From Cohnella sp. OV330 (lineage in GTDB: Bacteria; Bacillota; Bacilli; Paenibacillales; Paenibacillaceae), in NCBI RefSeq assembly GCF_900112065.1, contig NZ_FOKE01000011.1, forward strand, positions 89,219-153,218: a stretch of 64,000 nt of DNA, in the 5' to 3' direction. The translations under genes were made by a program, and so were the position numbers. This document shows, in pieces, positions 26,393 through 34,689 of the stretch. The notes under the pieces were generated by a model. The model saw only the letters and a list, made by a program, of their open reading frames with translations, searched no databases and was not told the origin of the DNA. How positions within the stretch are numbered: the stretch's first letter is position 1; each line of letters starts with the position of its first letter.

Positions 26393-26485
26393 CTCTAAGT
26401 TCGCGCGAAAGGATATCGCGAACCGATTACAAAAAAAGAGGCAGCCCTTTTCGGACCACCCTTTGTTCCTTCTGCTGCGTGCTTC

Positions 26486-27163
26486 TTACTTTTCAAGCAA
26501 ACAACCATTCTCTAAATAAAGCACGCGGTCGCACAACGGAAGTACGCGTTCGTCGTGCGTCACCAGGACCGCGCTTTTGCCACGCTCCTTCGCTTCCTCG
26601 GCGAGCATGCGCACGACATCCATGCCCCTGGACGCATCCAGGCTCGCCGTCGGCTCGTCCGCCAGCAGCACGGCCGGATCGTTCATCAAGGCTCTTGCGA
26701 TCGCGACACGTTGACGCTCGCCTCCCGACAGCTTGTCGGGGTAGGCATTTCTGCGGTGATCCAATCCCAACTCGCGCAGCAGCTCCCGCGCGCGTTCGGT
26801 CGCATTCGTCTTGTCCATCCCGCCGAGCTTCGCGACGAGCATCAGTTGCTCCCGCACCTTCAGATAAGGGATCAAATTCGCGCTCTGAAAAATAAACCCC
26901 AGCTTGCGAAGCCGCATGTCGGACAACGCCTGCTTGTATTGGCCCGCGATCGCTTCCCCGTCCAGCAAGACTTCGCCGCTCGTCGGCTCGAGCAGGGCGC
27001 CCGCGATCGACAGGAACGTGCTCTTCCCCGAGCCTGATGGCCCCATGACCGCGACGAGCTCTCCTTCCGCCACCTGCAGGTTCAGCGCATCCAGTATCAT
27101 ACGGCGTTGGCCGCCGTCCTCGAAGGCATGCGTAACATTTCTCAAGATGAGTCTGTGTCTCAT
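26486..27163 (-). CDS. hrtA: Heme efflux ABC transporter ATPase HrtA
   Basis: 225 residues from ATG at 27163 (GGGAGGG upstream), overlapping the permease stop by ATGA. All ABC motifs are present: Walker A GPSGSGKST, Q-loop FIFQSANLIPYL, signature LSGGERQR, Walker B VLLADEPTASLD and H-loop VTHD. Length and neighbours match HrtA, the ATPase that powers HrtB to remove toxic heme from the membrane. The order hssR-hssS-hrtB-hrtA on one strand supports this. Confidence 0.9.
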   Translation of the reverse strand: MRHRLILRNVTHAFEDGGQRRMILDALNLQVAEGELVAVMGPSGSGKSTFLSIAGALLEPTSGEVLLDGEAIAGQYKQALSDMRLRKLGFIFQSANLIPYLKVREQLMLVAKLGGMDKTNATERARELLRELGLDHRRNAYPDKLSGGERQRVAIARALMNDPAVLLADEPTASLDASRGMDVVRMLAEEAKERGKSAVLVTHDERVLPLCDRVLYLENGCLLEK

Positions 27164-28284
27164 GCCGCCGCCCTCCCGATCGCATCCAGCGCGTCGATTC
27201 GGGTCACCTTCCACACCGACAGCAACGACCCGGCCAGAGACATCAAGATAAAAGCTGCGCATGTAAGCGCCAGCGTAGACAGCTGCAGCTGGAACGGCAT
27301 GCCGTCAGGCAGGACCGCCTCCATCGCCCGGACAAGGAGCACGCTGACGATCAGGCTGGCCGTCGACAACAGCAGCACCTGCAGCGCGACGCTCCGCGCA
27401 AGGTAGGCGGTGCGCGTGCCGATGGCTTTCAGAATGCCGAATTGGCTAGTCTTCTGAATGGTGACGACATAGAAGAACACCGCCAGGACAAACGAAGCGA
27501 TGACGAATAAAAATACGATCATCATCCACAGCGAGCCCTGCTCCTCTTTGTAGCCCGGTATCGCCGACACCGCATCGGATTTAGTGACGATCTCGGCGGC
27601 CGGCAGCGCTGCGGCAAGCTTGTTCGCGAGCGTCTTGTTCGCTTTGACGGCAATCGCGCTGTAGGTCGTGCCGCCCGCCGCTTCCGCCTTCGGCCCCGCT
27701 GCAGACTTGCGCTGAAGCTGCGCCCACTGATCCTCGCCAAGGAATACCGCCGGCGAATGGCTGAAGGACTCCTGGCTTACGAATCCGGCGACCGTCCATT
27801 TCAAGCCTGAAGCTTGATCGACGATCACCGTCCCGAGTCCGATCCCCGTGTCTTTCAGTTTGCGATCCACGAGTACCTCGCCTGGCGCTTGCGGCGAGAT
27901 CGCCTTTCCTTCGGTAACCGCAGGCATCAACCAGCTGTTCGCCCGCATGCCGAGCAGCGTCACGTCCAGCTTTTGAGCGGTTCCGTCGGCCGTCACGGTC
28001 GTCATCTTGACCCCTAGCGGCTCGACGTTTTCCTCTCCCGCGCTCGCGCTTGCACGGTACAACAAGGATTCCCCGACTTCCGAACGGGTGAAGCGATGAT
28101 TCGAGCCTTTTTCCATTATAAAATGCGTGGCATCCATATTCTGAATCGACGCCGCGTTGTCATAGGCAAGCCCCCGCGCAAGCCCGGTGACGAACAGGAC
28201 CAGAAAGGCGACCAACAGGATGATCGCGGCGATGAGCGAATAACGGACTTTGGCAAATCTCATTTCCCGAATCGCCAGATACAT
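27160..28284 (-). CDS. hrtB: Heme efflux ABC transporter permease HrtB
   Basis: 374 residues with one N-terminal TM (about 15-38), a large extracytoplasmic domain (about 40-240) and three C-terminal TMs (about 250-370), the FtsX/MacB-type layout. Segments such as MYLAIREMRFAKVRYSLI, FFYVVTIQKTSQFGILKAIG and VTRIDALDAIG are close to what I know of staphylococcal HrtB. GAGGGAGGG precedes the start. It extrudes heme or protects against heme toxicity with HrtA. There are 66 nt between hssS and hrtB, holding a possible promoter. Confidence 0.9.
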   Translation of the reverse strand: MYLAIREMRFAKVRYSLIAAIILLVAFLVLFVTGLARGLAYDNAASIQNMDATHFIMEKGSNHRFTRSEVGESLLYRASASAGEENVEPLGVKMTTVTADGTAQKLDVTLLGMRANSWLMPAVTEGKAISPQAPGEVLVDRKLKDTGIGLGTVIVDQASGLKWTVAGFVSQESFSHSPAVFLGEDQWAQLQRKSAAGPKAEAAGGTTYSAIAVKANKTLANKLAAALPAAEIVTKSDAVSAIPGYKEEQGSLWMMIVFLFVIASFVLAVFFYVVTIQKTSQFGILKAIGTRTAYLARSVALQVLLLSTASLIVSVLLVRAMEAVLPDGMPFQLQLSTLALTCAAFILMSLAGSLLSVWKVTRIDALDAIGRAAA

Positions 28285-28326
28285 TGCGCTTCCCTCCCTC
28301 TTGATGACCCTAGTTTAGGAAGCGAA

Positions 28327-28356
28327 TATAAACGGCGCATAAATAACAAATTACAA
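28327..28356 (-). promoter_or_regulatory. Possible hrtBA promoter
   Basis: Minus strand TTGTAA (28356-28351), 18-bp spacer, TTTATA (28332-28327) in the hssS-hrtB gap. The spacer holds two similar AT-rich decamers (GTTATTTATG and GTTTATATTC) 14 nt apart that could be an HssR direct repeat; tentative. Confidence 0.4.
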
Positions 28357-29730
28357 TTGCGGCAGCGTGACCGTGAAGCGGGTACCGCCGCCTGAAGAAC
28401 TGCTAACCTCGATCGTTCCTCCATGCAGCTGCACGATTTTTTTCACGATGGCCAGCCCCAATCCCGTCCGGCCCGAAGCGCGTTCCCGCGCGCGGTCGAC
28501 CCGATAGAACCGGTCGAACAGAAAGGGCAGATGCTCCGCCGCGATCCCTTCTCCGTTATCCGCGATCACGATGCGCGTGAACGACTGCGTCTGCTCCGCG
28601 CGGACTTCGATCGCCCGCCCCGAGGGGATGTGGTTCGCCGCATTGCCCAGCAGATTGGTCCATACCTGCATGAGCAGCACCTCATCGCCGTCCAACACAA
28701 TCGAATCCGGGACGGACAGCTTGAGCAGCAGCTCCTTCTCCTCCAGCTGCCACTGCAGCATCTCCGCGGCTTGGCGGACGTGGCTGCTCAAGGAGAAACG
28801 CTTTTTGTTCAGCGCCTCCTCCCCTTGGTCGAGCGTGGACAGCAGGAGCAGCTGCTTGCTAAGCATGGACAGGTGACGGCTCTCGGCTTCGACGATGGAG
28901 GCATACTGCTCGCGCTCTTCCTTCGGCAGATCGTGCCGCGCCAATACTTTGGCGAATCCCTGTATGGCGGCGAGCGGCGATTGGATCTCATGCGACACGT
29001 TCGATACGAACTGCTGGCGCGCCTGGTCGACCCGCTCCAGCTCCCCGGTCATCGTCATAAAATGCTCGGCCAGCTGACCGATCTCATCGCGTCTGCCGGT
29101 AGCCAATCGAAGATTGTACTGGCCTTGCGCGAGACGCTTGGTCGCCTCGGTCAGCCTCGTGATGGGCTTGACGATATAGCGGGTGCTGATCAAAAAGAAA
29201 ATAATGCTGATGAGAATCGTCAGCAATCCGACCAGGGCGAAGAAGGTGCGCAGCTCGCCGAACTGCAGCAGCACATCCGGCCGCATGAACAGCGCGTACC
29301 GCTTCTCGGACGATTGAACGGGCACGCCCACCGTGTTGCTCAGACGATTGTCGAAGAAGCCCGAGATGAATAGCTTGTTCGGGAACTGCGCTACGCCATG
29401 ATAGACGCCCCCGCCAAGGACCCGGTCCATATCCTGCCTGTCCAGGTCCTGGACACGGAAGCTTCTCCCGTAGAAATGCGACTCCCCTTGCCCGTCCGTC
29501 ACGTAGATCTCGTACCCCAGGTCCGCCGCATGACGAAGATAACGCTCCATTTCGGCCGGCTCCGCCTCGATGAACCCTTTCATTTGTTCGGCGATGGACA
29601 CGAGCTTCTTATCGTTAAAGGGCTTGAGCTTGACATGGTAATAAAGGTTGGACGCAAGAAAGCCGAGTACGCTGCTGGCCAGAATGACCGCTAACGCGAT
29701 CAGGAAAACGCGATAGTAGAGGGTTTTCAT
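28351..29730 (-). CDS. hssS: Heme sensor histidine kinase HssS
   Basis: 459 residues. Two TM segments (about 7-29 and 163-187) flank an extracytoplasmic sensor containing YHGVAQFPNKLFISGFFDNRLSNTVG and ALFMRPDVLLQFGELRTFFA, which closely parallel HssS. A HAMP linker (about 188-240), HisKA with phosphorylated His in VSHEIQSPL, and a HATPase with N-box NLLGNAANH, DNGEG and GRTGLGLAI follow. Note Gln for the usual Lys/Arg after the Ile of HEI. Overlaps hssR by ATGA. Senses heme stress and phosphorylates HssR. Confidence 0.92.
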   Translation of the reverse strand: MKTLYYRVFLIALAVILASSVLGFLASNLYYHVKLKPFNDKKLVSIAEQMKGFIEAEPAEMERYLRHAADLGYEIYVTDGQGESHFYGRSFRVQDLDRQDMDRVLGGGVYHGVAQFPNKLFISGFFDNRLSNTVGVPVQSSEKRYALFMRPDVLLQFGELRTFFALVGLLTILISIIFFLISTRYIVKPITRLTEATKRLAQGQYNLRLATGRRDEIGQLAEHFMTMTGELERVDQARQQFVSNVSHEIQSPLAAIQGFAKVLARHDLPKEEREQYASIVEAESRHLSMLSKQLLLLSTLDQGEEALNKKRFSLSSHVRQAAEMLQWQLEEKELLLKLSVPDSIVLDGDEVLLMQVWTNLLGNAANHIPSGRAIEVRAEQTQSFTRIVIADNGEGIAAEHLPFLFDRFYRVDRARERASGRTGLGLAIVKKIVQLHGGTIEVSSSSGGGTRFTVTLPQL

Positions 29731-30404
29731 TTTTCCGTCACCATAAGCTTGTAGCCGATTCCGCGGATCGTCTGGATGGCGAAGTCGTCGGCGTAATCGG
29801 CGAACCGTTGGCGCAGCCGGTTGACGTGCACGTCGACCGTTCTCTCTTCCCCTTCATAATCCGGTCCCCATACGAGCCGGATCAATTCGTCCCGCGCGAA
29901 CAGGCGTCCAGGGTACTGGGCCAGCTGGGCGAGAAGCTCGAACTCCTTCATCGGCAGCAAAAAAACCGATTGACCGTCGGAAACTTCGACGTTCTTGCGA
30001 TCAATGGTTATGCGATGCATACGAATGATATCGTTCGATACGCGGCTGTAGCGGCGGAACAGCGCCTTGACCCGGAAGAGCAGCTCTTCCGGCTCGAAGG
30101 GCTTGGTCACGTAATCGTCCGTGCCTTTCAGATAGCCCTGCGCCTTGTCCGACAGCTGGTCCTTGGCCGTCAGCATAATGATCGGGATGTCGTAATGCTG
30201 CCGGATATGCTCGCACAGCTCCAGCCCGTCCATATGAGGCATCATGACATCGATGATCGCGATATCGATCGGCGTTCGCTCCAGCACCTTGGCCGCCTCT
30301 ACCCCGTCCTGCGCTTCATGCACGCTGAAGCCTTCGCGGGTCATGACATAGCGTACCAGCGCGCGAATGCTCGGATCGTCGTCTGCCAGCAGCAAATGGT
30401 TCAA
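29727..30404 (-). CDS. hssR: Heme response regulator HssR
   Basis: 225 residues from TTG at 30404, which follows GGGGGTAACGG; upstream in-frame sequence overlaps intergenic repeats and is not coding. Residues 1-118 form the receiver domain (acidic ADDD, phospho-Asp in IIDVMMPHMDG, TA in MLTAKD, Lys in DDYVTKPFEP). Residues about 130-225 are an OmpR/PhoB winged helix ending ERTVDVHVNRLRQRF and TIRGIGYKL. Matches HssR in length and sequence. It should activate hrtBA when heme is in excess. Confidence 0.92.
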   Translation of the reverse strand: MNHLLLADDDPSIRALVRYVMTREGFSVHEAQDGVEAAKVLERTPIDIAIIDVMMPHMDGLELCEHIRQHYDIPIIMLTAKDQLSDKAQGYLKGTDDYVTKPFEPEELLFRVKALFRRYSRVSNDIIRMHRITIDRKNVEVSDGQSVFLLPMKEFELLAQLAQYPGRLFARDELIRLVWGPDYEGEERTVDVHVNRLRQRFADYADDFAIQTIRGIGYKLMVTEK

Positions 30405-30508
30405 TGCCGTTACCCCCGTTTCTTGTGCCTGCTTTCTTGTTAGCATAGCAGAAATCGGGGCAGGCGCATGCATGAGCAATCGTCCAGATGGATTCGTTCG
30501 CACCATCC

Positions 30509-30689
30509 TGCAAAAGTACATCATCCAAGGCCAGTATCGCGATTTTTTGCGATCTATCGCGCAAAAGTGCATGGTAGCTCGCCTCTTTGAGCGAGATGTC
30601 GTGTGTCTCGGGTGAAAATCCTGCACTTTTGCGCGATAGGCGAAGCGACGGGAAGATACGGATCCTGATCGTGTACTTTTGCACGATAG
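30509..30689. repeat. Intergenic 18-bp repeat family (four copies)
   Basis: CTATCGCGCAAAAGTGCA (30554-30571) and its exact reverse complement (30620-30637) form an 18-bp inverted repeat. A diverged inverted copy, TGTACTTTTGCACGATAG, lies at 30672-30689 and a shorter direct copy, TGCAAAAGTACA, at 30509-30520. These fill most of the 339-bp non-coding gap between hssR and ytxJ, in which I see no gene. Confidence 0.85.
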
Positions 30690-30701
30690 ACGGTCCGGAA
30701 T

Positions 30702-30736
30702 CAAAAAAAAACGGCAATAGCCTCAGCTATTGCCGA
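30702..30736 (-). terminator. Terminator of ytxJ
   Basis: CGGCAATAGC, loop TGAG, GCTATTGCCG, then nine T on the minus strand. Confidence 0.95.
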
Positions 30737-30743
30737 ATTCAAG

Positions 30744-31082
30744 TTAGTCTAACACGGCTGTCATGTGCGCTTTTGTCACGGCCCAATGCGTAGCGCTCCA
30801 ATACTTCGCCTTATCTTTGATGTATATAATCTGAGGCGATTCGTGCTTGACGCTCAAGTCCTCCGCGATTTGATTCGACACGGGACGGGATTCGATAACT
30901 TTGACCAGCGTAAAGTCCACATCGGGATTCGGCGAACCTTTTAGATACTCTTCATATTCGCGAAGCGCATTGGCGCTTACAGGACAAGTCGTGCTGTGCT
31001 TTAAAATAACCTGACCGCGTTCAGCGGATTGGGCCAACAGCGCATTCCACTCGTCGATCGTCGCAATCTCTCTCCAGGTCAT
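30744..31082 (-). CDS. ytxJ: Bacilliredoxin YtxJ (BrxC)
   Basis: 112 residues with a thioredoxin-like fold. The single active-site Cys is in HSTTCPVSANAL, matching the TCPIS motif of YtxJ/BrxC, and ESPQIIYIKDKAKYWSATHWAVT is the conserved C-terminal half. By family it removes bacillithiol from S-bacillithiolated proteins in the cytoplasm. AGAAGGTACG precedes the ATG. Monocistronic with its own terminator; a 14-bp palindrome lies just upstream. Confidence 0.92.
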   Translation of the reverse strand: MTWREIATIDEWNALLAQSAERGQVILKHSTTCPVSANALREYEEYLKGSPNPDVDFTLVKVIESRPVSNQIAEDLSVKHESPQIIYIKDKAKYWSATHWAVTKAHMTAVLD

Positions 31083-31109
31083 CGTCGTACCTTCTTTCGT
31101 TTATTGAAG

Positions 31110-31123
31110 ATCCAATATTGGAT
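31110..31123. promoter_or_regulatory. Perfect palindrome upstream of ytxJ
   Basis: ATCCAATATTGGAT is a perfect 14-bp dyad 28 nt before the ytxJ start, within the expected 5' leader. Candidate regulator site. Confidence 0.5.
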
Positions 31124-31318
31124 TGAATTGTATCATATTGCAGGACGGGACGAAAGCAAGCCTCGGCAGCGCCTTGGCATGACTCGTTTTGTTATTCATG
31201 CAGTTTCGGCTCTCCCGCGTTCGCCTGGATGAAGTATAATAATGCCAAGTAACTCGAAGGCTACACGCAGTTATCGTCCCACGAACGCTGCATGAAAAAG
31301 GAGACGGTCAGAGCCGCC

Positions 31319-33349
31319 ATGGAATTATTTTTTACGATCTTGATTCTACTCGCGCTGGTTGGCGTATCCAACATCCTGAGCGGCAAATTCCCGCTCGTGC
31401 CCGTGCCGCTCATGCAGATCGCGCTCGGCATCATCATCGCCGCCATCCCGTCCGGCTTGCATATGCATCTCGAGCCCGAGCTGTTCTTCGTGCTGTTCAT
31501 CGCGCCGCTGCTGTATAACGACGGCAAGCACGTGTCGAGGGCCGAACTATGGAAGCTGCGCGTCCCCATACTCCTGCTCGCCGTCGGCTTGGTGTTCGCG
31601 ACCGTGTTCCTGATCGGCTATGCCATCCATTGGATGATCCCGTCGATCCCGCTGCCCGTCGCGTTCGGTCTTGCGGCCATCCTGTCGCCGACGGATGCCG
31701 TCGCAGTCGGCAGCTTGGCGGGCCGCATCCGGCTGCCGAACAGCCTCATGCACCTGCTCGAAGGCGAAGCGCTTATGAACGACGCGTCGGGTCTCGTCGC
31801 CTTCAAGTTCGCGATCGCCGCCGCGCTCACCGGCAGCTTCTCGTTGGCGAACGCGAGCGTCAGCTTCCTCTTCATCGCGATCGGCGGCCTCGCGGTCGGC
31901 GCGGTGACGGCGCTGCTCGTCTCCGGCATCCGGGTATGGCTTCGCCGGTCGGGTCTCGAGGACGAGACGATGCATATGCTCATCCACCTCTTGACGCCCT
32001 TCGCGCTGTATATGATCGCCGAGCAGCTTGGCGTATCCGGCATCCTGGCCGCCGTCGCCGGCGGCGTCGTGCACGCGATCGAACGCGACCGGATGTCCAG
32101 CATCAAGCCTTTGTCCAACGAGCTGTCCGATAACACATGGTCCGTCATCGTTTTCATTCTTAACGGACTTGTGTTCGTCATTCTCGGCCTGCAGCTGCCG
32201 AGCGTGTTCAACGAGGTATTTCAAGAGCCGACGCTGAACAACGGCGAGGTGATCGCTTACGCGGTCATCATCTTCCTCATGCTGCTCGTCCTTCGCTTTC
32301 TATGGGCGCTGGCCTTTTCTCGGGGCGGTCGATGGATCGGCAAGAAGACGGCAACCAACGTCAAAGTCTCGTTCCGAAAGCTCGCGATGACCGCCCTGTC
32401 CGGCGTGCGCGGCGCGGTGACGCTCGCCGGCGCCTTCTCGATCCCGCTGCTGCTGGACAACGGGGCGCCGTTCCCCGAACGAAGCCTCGTCATCTTCCTG
32501 TCGGCGGTCGTCATCCTGCTGTCGCTAATCGCCGCGAGCGCCCTCCTGCCACTGTTCGCGCAGCAGCCTGCGCAGAATAGAGCAGCGGAGCTCGCGGCTG
32601 CGGAACGCAAGGGAGAACGGCTGATCATGGGCGCCGCCATCCGCGCCGTCCACTCCGCGACGACCGAAGACAATGAAGTCGAGTCGGCGTCCGTCATCTC
32701 CGATTATGAGCGCTGGCGCAGAAATCCGGAATTGGACTTGCGTCGCATGCAGCACGGAAAATACGACCTGGAAGAGCGGGAGCTGCGGCTTAAAGCGATC
32801 GACGAGGAGCGGCGCACGGTGAACAAGCTGCTGCGGGAAGACCGGATCACCGAGACGCAAGCCGTGCTGTTCCAAAGCAACCTGGAGCAGATGTCGATGG
32901 TATTGTCGGTACGCACGAATCTGTTCAAGCTGCTGGTGAAATTCTGGCTGCGGGAGCTGAAGGCGATGCTGACCAAGCAAGAATCCCGGTTCAAGGCGAT
33001 ACGGGACTTGTCGCCGGCGGATCGGGAAGCGATCCGCGGCGTGAAGGTGCAAACGTGCGAAGCGGCGCTCTCCTCTCTCCGCACGGAACGTACGTGCGAT
33101 GCCAGGGCGGCCGTCATGAGCCAATACGAGCATATGCTGGCAAAATTGACGTCTCCGTACTCGTTCGGGAAGCCCCCTGCAGGCGACGAAGAAGTGCGGC
33201 GCGACCTGCAGTGGATCGCCATTCAAGCCGAACGGGACGAGGTGCAATCGCTGTTCGAGCGAAACGAAATCACGCGCGACGTCGCCAACAAGCTGCGCCG
33301 CACGATTCGGACGCGCGAAGCGACGCTCTTGAGCGAGGCGCTCGACTAG
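31319..33349 (+). CDS. NhaK/NhaP-like Na+(K+)/H+ antiporter (CPA1)
   Basis: 676 residues from ATG at 31319, with AAAAGGAG upstream; the ATG at 31292 has no ribosome site. About 12 TMs cover residues 1-420. The transport core is seen in LSPTDAVAVG and EGEALMNDASGLVAF (the conserved Asp/ND pair). A long cytoplasmic C-terminal part (about 430-676), charged and partly coiled-coil, matches the size of B. subtilis NhaK (about 670 residues). It exchanges monovalent cations for protons at the cell membrane. The stop overlaps that of a convergent gene fragment. A TATAAT lies about 80 nt upstream. Confidence 0.87.
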   Translation: MELFFTILILLALVGVSNILSGKFPLVPVPLMQIALGIIIAAIPSGLHMHLEPELFFVLFIAPLLYNDGKHVSRAELWKLRVPILLLAVGLVFATVFLIGYAIHWMIPSIPLPVAFGLAAILSPTDAVAVGSLAGRIRLPNSLMHLLEGEALMNDASGLVAFKFAIAAALTGSFSLANASVSFLFIAIGGLAVGAVTALLVSGIRVWLRRSGLEDETMHMLIHLLTPFALYMIAEQLGVSGILAAVAGGVVHAIERDRMSSIKPLSNELSDNTWSVIVFILNGLVFVILGLQLPSVFNEVFQEPTLNNGEVIAYAVIIFLMLLVLRFLWALAFSRGGRWIGKKTATNVKVSFRKLAMTALSGVRGAVTLAGAFSIPLLLDNGAPFPERSLVIFLSAVVILLSLIAASALLPLFAQQPAQNRAAELAAAERKGERLIMGAAIRAVHSATTEDNEVESASVISDYERWRRNPELDLRRMQHGKYDLEERELRLKAIDEERRTVNKLLREDRITETQAVLFQSNLEQMSMVLSVRTNLFKLLVKFWLRELKAMLTKQESRFKAIRDLSPADREAIRGVKVQTCEAALSSLRTERTCDARAAVMSQYEHMLAKLTSPYSFGKPPAGDEEVRRDLQWIAIQAERDEVQSLFERNEITRDVANKLRRTIRTREATLLSEALD

Positions 33350-33525
33350 TCTTCGTACGGTACGACGTATTTGTTGAAGATCGCGCGGTATTTATTTTCG
33401 AAAATGGCCCAGCGGACGAGGCCGTCCGCGCTTTTACTGAAATTCAGACTCTTTTTAGCGAAGCCGCGCTCGGCAAGAAACGGCTTTACATCGTGCTTGA
33501 TCAGGTCGTTAAAGCGCTGCTGCAA
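33346..33525 (-). pseudogene. Truncated DUF4304-like fragment
   Basis: 59 residues from TTG at 33525 (GGGAGGG upstream). The sequence FNDLIKHDVKPFLAERGFAKKSLNFSK followed by WAIFENKY resembles the N-terminus of DUF4304 proteins, which are normally well over 100 residues. The frame stops where it meets the end of the antiporter gene (shared CTAG), so the remainder is missing. It keeps a good ribosome site but is most likely a remnant. Confidence 0.6.
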
Positions 33526-33579
33526 CACAATCCCTCCCGGTTTAACGCTTCTTACTAAATTATACCGGTTCCTGTACAA

Positions 33580-33616
33580 CAAGAAAGACGCCTTGGGAAA
33601 AGGCGTCTTTCTTGTT
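33580..33616. terminator. Strong hairpin terminator
   Basis: AAGAAAGACGCC and GGCGTCTTTCTT flank a 9-nt loop. On the minus strand it can end transcripts coming from the GbsR-like gene through the tandem repeats. Confidence 0.8.
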
Positions 33617-33655
33617 CTACAGTCGGCGTGGTTCGGTTATGTCTTCGTCCATTCA

Positions 33656-33850
33656 CCCGGCATATCCGCCCAAGTAACGCTCTACAGCGCCTCTTCGCCC
33701 CAGCCACCGCCATATCCACTCAAGTAACGCTCCACAGCGCCTCTTCGCCCCAGCCGCCCGGCATATCCGACCAAGTAACGCTCTACAGCGCCTCTTCGCC
33801 CCAGCCGCCCGGCATATCCGACCAAGTAACGCTCTACAGCGCCTCTTTGG
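33656..33850. repeat. Tandem repeat, about 51 bp x 3.8
   Basis: The unit CCCGGCATATCC...CAAGTAACGCTC...CAGCGCCTCTTCGCCCCAGCC starts at 33656, 33706, 33757 and 33808; the last copy is cut short at about 33847. Copies 3 and 4 are identical over the shared part, copies 1 and 2 differ at a few positions, one by 1 bp in length. It occupies the 374-bp gap between the DUF4304 fragment and the GbsR-like gene. Both strands stay open by composition, but no ribosome site supports a gene. Confidence 0.95.
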
Positions 33851-33899
33851 CGGCGTGCTCCAGCTACTCTTGTCGTTCACAGGACACGCTCATCCGACG

Positions 33900-34463
33900 C
33901 TAGATTTGCCTCGAGCCGTCGGCTTTTTCGAAAAACGCCCCGTCCCGAAGATCGTTCACGAACCGCTGGAGCCATTCGTAGTAGCCGACGGCGTGCTTCA
34001 GCTTGTGCAGGTCCTGGAGGCAGAGCTTGCGTTCTTCGTCCGGCGTCGCCGCGTCCAGAATGACCTCGGACAGCTCCGGGATGGCCGTCTCGATGGCGCC
34101 GCGCATCACGTCGACCTCGCGCTGCAGCTTGGCGGCGAAGAAGTTGCGGAACGCCTGGAAGAAGTCCGTCTCGGCCGCGTACAGGTCCTTCCGTTCGTCC
34201 TTTTCCTTCAGCTTGGTCACCATCTTGGAATCCAGAAGCGACCGGACGGCGTAGCTCATGTTGCTCTTGCTCATGCTCATGTAGCCCTGCATGTCCTCGA
34301 GCGTCATCGGCTTATCCTCGAAGTACATGATCCCGTATAGCTGCCCGAACGTATAGTTCGCGCCGTACAAGTCCATCGTCTCCGCGATCGCGTCGATCAC
34401 CTGATGACGAATCGCCTCCCGGGGCATCGACGGCTCTTTTAAGCTGCTGCTGGCTTTTTTCAC
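33900..34463 (-). CDS. GbsR/MarR family transcriptional regulator
   Basis: 187 residues from GTG at 34463 with GGAGGAGG upstream. The winged helix (about 35-95) reads LYGIMYFEDKPMTLEDMQGYMSMSKSNMSYAVRSLLDSKMV, the signature of GbsR/OpuCR-type repressors, which in Bacilli control choline and glycine-betaine uptake genes. No such genes are in this window; the divergent neighbour is a sugar-type ABC operon, which may or may not be its target. The 3' end runs into the 51-bp tandem repeats. Confidence 0.85.
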   Translation of the reverse strand: MKKASSSLKEPSMPREAIRHQVIDAIAETMDLYGANYTFGQLYGIMYFEDKPMTLEDMQGYMSMSKSNMSYAVRSLLDSKMVTKLKEKDERKDLYAAETDFFQAFRNFFAAKLQREVDVMRGAIETAIPELSEVILDAATPDEERKLCLQDLHKLKHAVGYYEWLQRFVNDLRDGAFFEKADGSRQI

Positions 34464-34689
34464 GAACGAACCTCCTCCTCCGCACGCCGCCCGGCTCGCG
34501 CCTTTCGCGTTTGACCCGCCGTATTTTACGAAAATTTAATGCTCGCATGATCGAGCTTTAACCATCGAAATCCCAAATGAACGTACAATAATTTTTGAAC
34601 AGACAGGCAATCCGGCTTCATTCAACGCTTATTATATCGAAGATCAAGAGATTTTTGAATCCTATTAAAGGAGGGGCTCCGACCACGCC

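Noticed and set aside
30405..30704. N-terminal extension of HssR
   Set aside because: The extra frame covers the intergenic repeats; TTG at 30404 with GGGGG upstream gives the normal HssR length.
33656..33850. CRISPR-like array
   Set aside because: Units are contiguous tandem copies without unique spacers, and no cas genes are present.
33628..33903. ORF made of repeated ISDQVTLYSASSPQP units
   Set aside because: Open only because the 51-bp tandem unit is a multiple of three; the opposite strand is open too and there is no ribosome site.
34464..34689. Promoter for the sugar ABC operon
   Set aside because: AT-rich stretches (TATTAT near 34630) are present but no -35 box at proper distance; not reported as a feature.
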